Shown here one piece after another: positions 59,745-64,000 of a stretch of DNA of 64,000 nucleotides. A program made the position numbers and the translations under genes. Positions within the stretch are counted from its first letter, which is position 1. Each line of letters starts with the position of its first letter. Location: contig NZ_KE150486.1 of assembly GCF_000411555.1 (NCBI RefSeq), positions 124,001-188,000 on the forward strand, written 5' to 3'. The notes under the pieces are model-generated. The model did no database searches, was not told the origin of the DNA, and was given only the letters and a program-made list of their open reading frames with translations. Source of the stretch: Atopobium sp. oral taxon 199 str. F0494 (GTDB taxonomy: Bacteria > Actinomycetota > Coriobacteriia > Coriobacteriales > Atopobiaceae).

Positions 59745-60885
59745 GACGGTATACCTGGGTATGAGCGGCGGCGTTGATTCGGCGCTTTCGGCTGCCCTTC
59801 TGTTGGAGCAGGGCTATGACGTCAGGGCTGTTTATATGCGCAACTGGTCGCAAGACCTGCCGGGATTTCGTTGTCCGTGGGCCGACGATTTGGCTGACGC
59901 GGAACGCGTGGCCGTCTCTCTCGGCATCGACTTGGCCGTTTGGGATTGCGAGAAGGAATACCGGGAAACAGTCGTTGACTACCTGCTTGACTCCTACGCC
60001 CACGGCTATACGCCCAATCCCGATGTCATGTGCAATCAAACGGTCAAGTTTGGCACCTTTGCCGAGCGCGCCTTTGCTGAAGGGGCCGATTATGTGGCAA
60101 CAGGTCATTATGCTCGCGTGGCGTATGGCGAGAAGAACGTCCAAGGCGTGCACCATGCAAGGGTAGACGGTACTTCTCGCGAAGCAAGTATTTCTTGTCT
60201 CATGCGCGCCGCTGATGAGTACAAAGACCAGACGTACTTCCTCTGGCGTGTGCCGGGGCGTCTTTTTGAGAAGACAATCTTTCCGATTGGTGATATTCCC
60301 ACAAAAGCCGAGGTACGCGCCATGTGCGCCGAGCGTGGCCTGGGTATTGAGAACAAGCCTGATTCCGACGGTATCTGTTTTATCGGACCGGTAGGACTCC
60401 GTACGTTTTTGCTGAATGCGCTTGAGCAAAAAGAAGGCGATATCATTGAATGGGAGAGCGGCAAAAAGCTCGGCGAGCATGACGGCGCGTTTTTGTTTAC
60501 CGTCGGACAGCGCAAGGGGTTGTCGATTGGCGGCGGACCTGCTCGCTACGTCGTAGCAACGGATACCGATACAAACATCGTGTATGTGACGGCGGACAAC
60601 AAAAGCCCGGCGCTTTGGACGCAAATGATGGATATCGCTGATACGCATTGGATTTCAGGAAGCGCTCCTGCAGATGGAAGGTATACGGTGCGCACGCGTC
60701 ACACCGGAGAGCTGCGTTCTTGTCTGCTGACAAAGACAGGAGACGCAACCGCGCGCATTACCTATGAATCGCCGGTTCGCACGGTGGCTCCCGGTCAGTC
60801 AGCCGTTTTGTATGATGGGCTGGTGTGTGTAGGCGGAGGAATCATTGAGCGAGACGATGGACTTCTCGCCCAGTTCAAAGAATAA
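59737..60885 (+). CDS. mnmA: tRNA-specific 2-thiouridylase MnmA
   Basis: Forms s2U34 in tRNAs for Lys, Glu and Gln, 382 aa. PP-loop GMSGGVDSALSAALL near the N terminus; catalytic cysteines C99 (NPDVMCN) and C214 (SDGICFIG); ATGHYAR, KDQTYFLWRV, and VGQRKGLSIGGGPARYVV. The segment between GHYAR and KDQTYFL is about 20 residues longer than usual. Start ATG 59737 overlaps the desulfurase stop and follows GAGGAG, so sulfur donor and user are co-expressed. Confidence 0.95.
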   Translation: MTKTVYLGMSGGVDSALSAALLLEQGYDVRAVYMRNWSQDLPGFRCPWADDLADAERVAVSLGIDLAVWDCEKEYRETVVDYLLDSYAHGYTPNPDVMCNQTVKFGTFAERAFAEGADYVATGHYARVAYGEKNVQGVHHARVDGTSREASISCLMRAADEYKDQTYFLWRVPGRLFEKTIFPIGDIPTKAEVRAMCAERGLGIENKPDSDGICFIGPVGLRTFLLNALEQKEGDIIEWESGKKLGEHDGAFLFTVGQRKGLSIGGGPARYVVATDTDTNIVYVTADNKSPALWTQMMDIADTHWISGSAPADGRYTVRTRHTGELRSCLLTKTGDATARITYESPVRTVAPGQSAVLYDGLVCVGGGIIERDDGLLAQFKE

Positions 60886-60906
60886 ACGGTTACTAGAAAG
60901 CAGTCA

Positions 60907-60977
60907 GTCGCCAGGAAGTAAACGGCCGCCAGGGGATAAACAGCACCAGGGGACAGGCAATCGCCAAAGAGGAAACA
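60907..60977 (+). repeat. 18-bp-periodic intergenic repeats after mnmA
   Basis: Units start at 60907, 60925, 60943 (17 bases) and 60960, each with a CGCCAGG or ACCAGGGG-like core and ending in AAAC or similar. A weaker unit may precede at 60889. The rest of the 190-base gap shows TATACT at 61013 as a possible -10. Confidence 0.5.
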
Positions 60978-61075
60978 GTCGTGTTGTCTCGGTGAGGATT
61001 GCCCGTCACGGGTATACTTAACAGGTCAGAAAAGAAATTCCGGGGATAGACGTCAAAGAGTCCGAGGAGGTGTTC

Positions 61076-62491
61076 ATGGGTCGTTTGGAAGATTCTGCCG
61101 CATCAAAGCCTCTTGCTACAGCAAAAGCCAAAGCCACAGCTAAAGCCAAAGCAAAGGCAAAGCGCTCAGAGTCCCAAAAAGAGCCTCAAGACACTGCGTC
61201 CGTGGACGCTGGCGTTGCGACTTCTGCGCCTAAGACCTCCCAATCCGCAGCTGCCGAATCCGGACACACAAACCGCCCAAAGGTTAAGGTGGCAACTAAG
61301 GTATCGGTCGCGCCAAGCCCTGCCACCGAGTCGGTTGAGGACGCCCGCAAAAGCTACGGACAGGTTCGCAAAAGCGTTCTGTTTCTTGTACTTGTTACCG
61401 TTTTGTACGGCATCTACATTGTGTTTTCCGGTCAGTTTGACGAGTTTGTCGGCGCTCTTGCTGGTGTTGATACCGGTTGGCTCATTGCCGGAGCATTCGC
61501 TTACTTCACCTATTATTTTTTAGGCATTCTCGCTTATATCATTTCGGTTATTACGGATCCTAACTGTCCCGTTGGCATACGCGACCTCATGAGCGTTGAA
61601 GCGGCGGGCATCTTCTTCATGAACCTGACCCCCAACGGTGCGGGAGCCGCGCCTGCGCAGATTTTTCGTCTTACTCGCGCGGGTATTTCCGTGGGACAGG
61701 CAGGAGCGCTTCAGTTTACGCGCTTTGTGATGTATGAAGCGGGCGAGGGGATATTTGCTGCTCTTATCCTGCTCTTTAGGTTCAATTACTTCTTTGAGCA
61801 GTTCGGTGACGTTACCATTGTCGGCGTGGTATTGTTTGGCGCAAAGATCCTCATGGTGGGAGGCATGCTTGCTATCTGCTTGCTTCCGCGCATGGTCATT
61901 GCCGTAGGTAACTGGGGGCTCCGGGTTCTCTCACGCTTCAATATCGTGAAGCGCTACGACCATTGGTATGAGATCATCAACACGCAGGTACATGAGTTTT
62001 CATCAGGATTCAAAAACGCCGCCAAGAATGTTCCCGAGATGCTTGCAGTGCTTGTTATCACTCTGTTTCAGCTTGGCTGTCTGTACTCGCTGCCGTATTT
62101 TGTACTGCATGCCTTGGGACAGCCCGCAGACCTTTTGACCTGTCTGGCGTCCGGCTCTATGCTTGAACTTCTCACCTCGGCAATTCCGCTTCCCGGTGGC
62201 ACCGGTGGCGCTGAAGGTGGCTTTGCCTTTCTTTTTGGACATATGTTTGGCGAGAAAATCGCGGCGGGTTTTGTGCTTTGGCGTGCCATCGAGTATTTCC
62301 TCCCCACGCTCTTTGCCTCCATGCTTTTGGGTCTGCGTTCCCATGGCGGTCCAACAGTGTATCGGCGCTGGACGCAAGCTGTGTCTTCACTTTCCGCTTT
62401 CATTTCTGGCGAGAAGCGCCTGGGGCAGAAAAAGCCCGCTTCGGCCGGTGGTATCCGTGTCAAGATGGGAGCCAAGGCCAAAAAGAAGTAG
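61076..62491 (+). CDS. Integral membrane protein, lysylphosphatidylglycerol synthase TM-region (YbhN/AglD) family
   Basis: 471 aa. An N-terminal cytoplasmic tail of about 95 residues is rich in Ala and Lys, containing TAKAKA twice, encoded by an 18-bp duplication (61118-61153). It is followed by six to eight membrane helices. Family motifs: LTPNGAGAAPAQIFRLTRAGISVGQAGALQF and IPLPGGTGGAEGGFAFLF. The MprF catalytic GNAT-like domain is missing, so a flippase or other lipid role is more likely than aminoacyl transfer. ATG 61076 lies five bases after GAGGAGG; GTG 61070 overlaps that site. A basic tail (KMGAKAKKK) ends the protein. Confidence 0.85.
   Translation: MGRLEDSAASKPLATAKAKATAKAKAKAKRSESQKEPQDTASVDAGVATSAPKTSQSAAAESGHTNRPKVKVATKVSVAPSPATESVEDARKSYGQVRKSVLFLVLVTVLYGIYIVFSGQFDEFVGALAGVDTGWLIAGAFAYFTYYFLGILAYIISVITDPNCPVGIRDLMSVEAAGIFFMNLTPNGAGAAPAQIFRLTRAGISVGQAGALQFTRFVMYEAGEGIFAALILLFRFNYFFEQFGDVTIVGVVLFGAKILMVGGMLAICLLPRMVIAVGNWGLRVLSRFNIVKRYDHWYEIINTQVHEFSSGFKNAAKNVPEMLAVLVITLFQLGCLYSLPYFVLHALGQPADLLTCLASGSMLELLTSAIPLPGGTGGAEGGFAFLFGHMFGEKIAAGFVLWRAIEYFLPTLFASMLLGLRSHGGPTVYRRWTQAVSSLSAFISGEKRLGQKKPASAGGIRVKMGAKAKKK
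61118..61153 (+). repeat. 18-bp tandem duplication in the LPG-synthase-type gene
   Basis: Two units (61118-61135, 61136-61153) differ at two positions and each encode TAKAKA. Confidence 0.65.
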
Positions 62492-62619
62492 GTCGTACGA
62501 AGAAAGTTGCAAATGGCACTTGCATGTGCTGTGGGTTTTGTCGTACCATATCCCTCGCTGCAGGTGCGGTATCGCGGCTTGCTTGTGCTTGCCGAGCATA
62601 CGGTATGCAGCTCATATAA

Positions 62620-62695
62620 GGGCGTTTAGCTCAGGGGGACGAGCGCTTCCCTGACACGGAAGAGGTCACAAGTTCAAATCTTGTAACGCCCACCA
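62620..62695 (+). tRNA. tRNA-Val(GAC)
   Basis: Acceptor GGGCGTT/AACGCCC, D arm AGCTCAGGGGGACGAGC, anticodon stem CTTCC/GGAAG with loop CTGACAC (GAC), T loop TTCAAAT, discriminator A, encoded CCA. Phage-like genes follow directly, so its 3' end is a likely integration site. Confidence 0.95.
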
Positions 62696-62703
62696 ACTGT
62701 TCA

Positions 62704-62740
62704 CAGGTCAGAGGCTTAAAGCTTCTGGCCTGTTTTGTTT
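62704..62740 (+). terminator. Terminator after tRNA-Val
   Basis: Thirteen-base stem CAGGTCAGAGGCT / AGCTTCTGGCCTG with two G-T pairs, loop TAA, then TTTTGTTTTG. Confidence 0.85.
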
Positions 62741-62741
62741 T

Positions 62742-62772
62742 GCCGCAAATCCCGCCGCAAAATTGCCGCAAA
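62742..62772. repeat. Three GCCGCAAA direct repeats next to tRNA-Val
   Basis: Copies at 62742, 62754 and 62765, spaced 12 and 11 bases. Repeats at one helical turn beside a tRNA and phage-like genes resemble arm-type integrase sites, but no integrase is visible here. Confidence 0.4.
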
Positions 62773-62870
62773 AGCTCAGAGTTTCCCTCTAAGACAAGGA
62801 AAGGAGACCCGCTTTCGCGAGCCTCCTCATAGCTCAAACGCGCTTCCTTTGTAGCCGTGGAATTGCGCTC

Positions 62871-63509
62871 CTAACCTTCTACAGGCAACCCCTCAGAGGT
62901 AACCCCTGCGCTGCCCATGTAGGCGTCCGACGCCTCGGATACGTCTTGGACTGCGCTGGCAACCACCTGCCCGAAAGACTTTGCGTAAGCCCCGCTCTCG
63001 TCATCGAGCATCGAGTTGCACGTATCGGTGAGTGAGGAGAGGGCGTCCTCGCAGCGCTCGATGTACGAGGCGGCATCGTCGTGCAAGTCGATGCCCTGTC
63101 TGTTGACGTTGGCATAAATCATGCGGGCTAGCGTGTAGTTGCCGTCCTTCTGCTTGGCCTCCCTGACAAGCTGGGCGGCCTCGGCCTGTGTGAGGTCGAT
63201 GAGGGAGAGGAACTGCATCGTCTCTAGGCTAACGTCACGGGGACGGGGCGCGAATGATGCACTACGCTGCTTGGTGTACTCGTCCATAGCCTTTTGTGCG
63301 GTCGCCTTGAAGGCCGCCTTAGCGTCCGAAATCTGCTTGTCATAGGCGGCGTTGTTCTGCTTGTAACCCTCCTCGCCCACGATACGGTCACGCAGGTTCT
63401 GACGGTTGCCCTCCTTGAAGCGGCGCGCTTCATCTATCTTTGTCTGCGCTTGGGCAGCGGCGGTGCTGATGGTAGTGATGGTCTTTTTGACTGAATCTCT
63501 GTAGCTCAT
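62871..63509 (-). CDS. Hypothetical protein, phage-like context
   Basis: 212 aa, not recognised. Predicted mostly helical; residues ~10-100 are rich in Ala, Lys, Gln and Glu with coiled-coil character (STAAAQAQTKIDEARRFKEGNRQNLRDRI). A middle segment (FAPRPRDVSLETMQFLSLIDLTQAEAAQLVREA) and an acidic C-terminal half (SYIERCEDALSSLTDTCNSMLDDESGAY) follow. No membrane helix or signal. Size and composition would suit a phage structural or scaffold component, but that is only context. ATG 63509 follows GGAGAAC; a TTG four codons upstream is less likely. Confidence 0.6.
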   Translation of the reverse strand: MSYRDSVKKTITTISTAAAQAQTKIDEARRFKEGNRQNLRDRIVGEEGYKQNNAAYDKQISDAKAAFKATAQKAMDEYTKQRSASFAPRPRDVSLETMQFLSLIDLTQAEAAQLVREAKQKDGNYTLARMIYANVNRQGIDLHDDAASYIERCEDALSSLTDTCNSMLDDESGAYAKSFGQVVASAVQDVSEASDAYMGSAGVTSEGLPVEG

Positions 63510-63535
63510 GGTGTTCTCCAATCTTGTTGTTTGGT

Positions 63536-63934
63536 CTATTTGTCGGCGGGGAAGATGTCGCTGAGGTCACCGAAAAACTTGCGGTTCAACCTGCGGTCTG
63601 TCGCGGCGCGCTCCATGCTCTCGGTCTGGTCGGTGAGACGAACAACGTTCTGAATAATCGAGTTTGCAGCAGAGAGGCGCACACTGGGAGATGCTTCCTT
63701 GTCGGTCATAATTTCGCAGATGACATCTACGGCGTCCGAAAACTTGGACTGCAGAGCCTTAACGCCTGTATCGAGAAGCTCGTGCCTCGCTGTCGTGTAC
63801 AGCTCCACGAACTCGGGGTCGGACTTGTAGGCGCGCAAGGTGGACTCTCCCATACCCGCGACCCTTGCCGCCTCTTTTGTGGTGTTACAGGCTACCAGAG
63901 CCGCTACAGCGCGCTCGTAGTTATTCTTTGACAT
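63536..63934 (-). CDS. Phage-type helix-turn-helix protein, possible terminase small subunit
   Basis: 132 aa. The N-terminal half is a helix-turn-helix (NYERAVAALVACNTTKEAARVAGMGESTLRAYKSDPEFVELYTTARHELL) of the sort found in small phage proteins encoded near terminase genes. The second half is helical (QSKFSDAVDVICEIMTDKEASPSVRLSAANSIIQNVVRL). It lies upstream of the 212-aa protein on the same strand. GGAAAGG precedes the ATG. The element seems to continue past the right edge of the window. Confidence 0.65.
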   Translation of the reverse strand: MSKNNYERAVAALVACNTTKEAARVAGMGESTLRAYKSDPEFVELYTTARHELLDTGVKALQSKFSDAVDVICEIMTDKEASPSVRLSAANSIIQNVVRLTDQTESMERAATDRRLNRKFFGDLSDIFPADK

Positions 63935-64000
63935 TGTGTGTACTTACCTTTCCTAGTAACAAGGCGCTTAAAATCGCTTAGAAGCGCTAATAAACTGATA

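Noticed and set aside
713-62416. Chi or FtsK-orienting (KOPS-like) function for the octamer
   Set aside because: Those motifs show strong strand polarity along a replichore; here orientation is 28 versus 21. Not excluded genome-wide, but less supported than an uptake-like role.
62631-62837. 68-aa open frame on the - strand running through tRNA-Val
   Set aside because: It translates the tRNA in antisense, a well-known false gene; the tRNA is unambiguous.

Overview
The window looks like a chromosome segment of a Coriobacteriia-class actinomycete, probably near Atopobium/Olsenella. The evidence is a division/cell-wall cluster with SepF, DivIVA and FtsZ but no FtsA, a rapZ-whiA pair, a gap-pgk-tpiA-secG block, and Tat-type (twin-arginine) substrate-binding lipoproteins. 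The assignment rests on gene content and order only; no 16S gene is present. Most genes read on the + strand and are tightly packed, with many 1-11 base stop/start overlaps.

Layout. (1) 1-3591: end of a peptide-type ABC transporter operon (permease, permease, two ATPases) closed by a strong terminator. (2) 3750-21431: the dcw cluster, mraZ-rsmH-ftsL-ftsI-murF-mraY-murD-ftsW-murG-murC-ftsQ-ftsZ-pgeF-yggS-sepF-yggT-divIVA, led by 10-bp-periodic MraZ boxes; murE and ftsA are absent. (3) 21485-23783 (-): a radical SAM / DUF4130 DNA-repair pair behind a LexA-like box, divergent from a CCA-adding-type nucleotidyltransferase (23953). (4) 25379-30988: two large YhgE/Pip-family membrane proteins and a divergent TetR regulator sharing a palindromic operator; then metK with a two-hairpin leader. 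(5) 32830-43131: a probable sialic acid operon: Tat-lipoprotein binding protein, permease, fused permease-ATPase, ATPase, a CE7-type acetyl esterase, its apparently dead paralogue, a NanA-like aldolase, an ROK kinase and NanE. (6) 43185-48956: rapZ, whiA, gap, pgk, tpiA, secG. (7) 49520-53516: two paralogous orphan binding lipoproteins on either side of tRNA-Leu(GAG). (8) 53986-57074: a PAS/GAF/PP2C phosphatase and a fused anti-anti-sigma/anti-sigma protein. (9) 57194-57389 (-): tRNA-Gly and tRNA-Cys. (10) 57584-62491: a CmpB-type membrane protein, a cysteine desulfurase with mnmA, and an LPG-synthase-type membrane protein. (11) 62620-64000: tRNA-Val(GAC) followed by phage-like genes on the - strand, probably the edge of an element integrated at the tRNA.

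The least expected signal is not a gene. The octamer GCGAGAAG occurs about 49 times by my hand count (both strands), roughly once per 1.3 kb, where about two would be expected. It is often extended to GGCGAGAAG, uses several reading frames, shows no clear strand bias, and forms inverted pairs at gene ends (25341, 32366, 43137). Density and layout resemble the DNA uptake sequences of Pasteurellaceae and Neisseriaceae. Other unexplained structure includes degenerate 18-bp tandem arrays at five unrelated loci, a 22-bp-periodic operator array (51614-51670), and a foldback repeat element (49145-49269).
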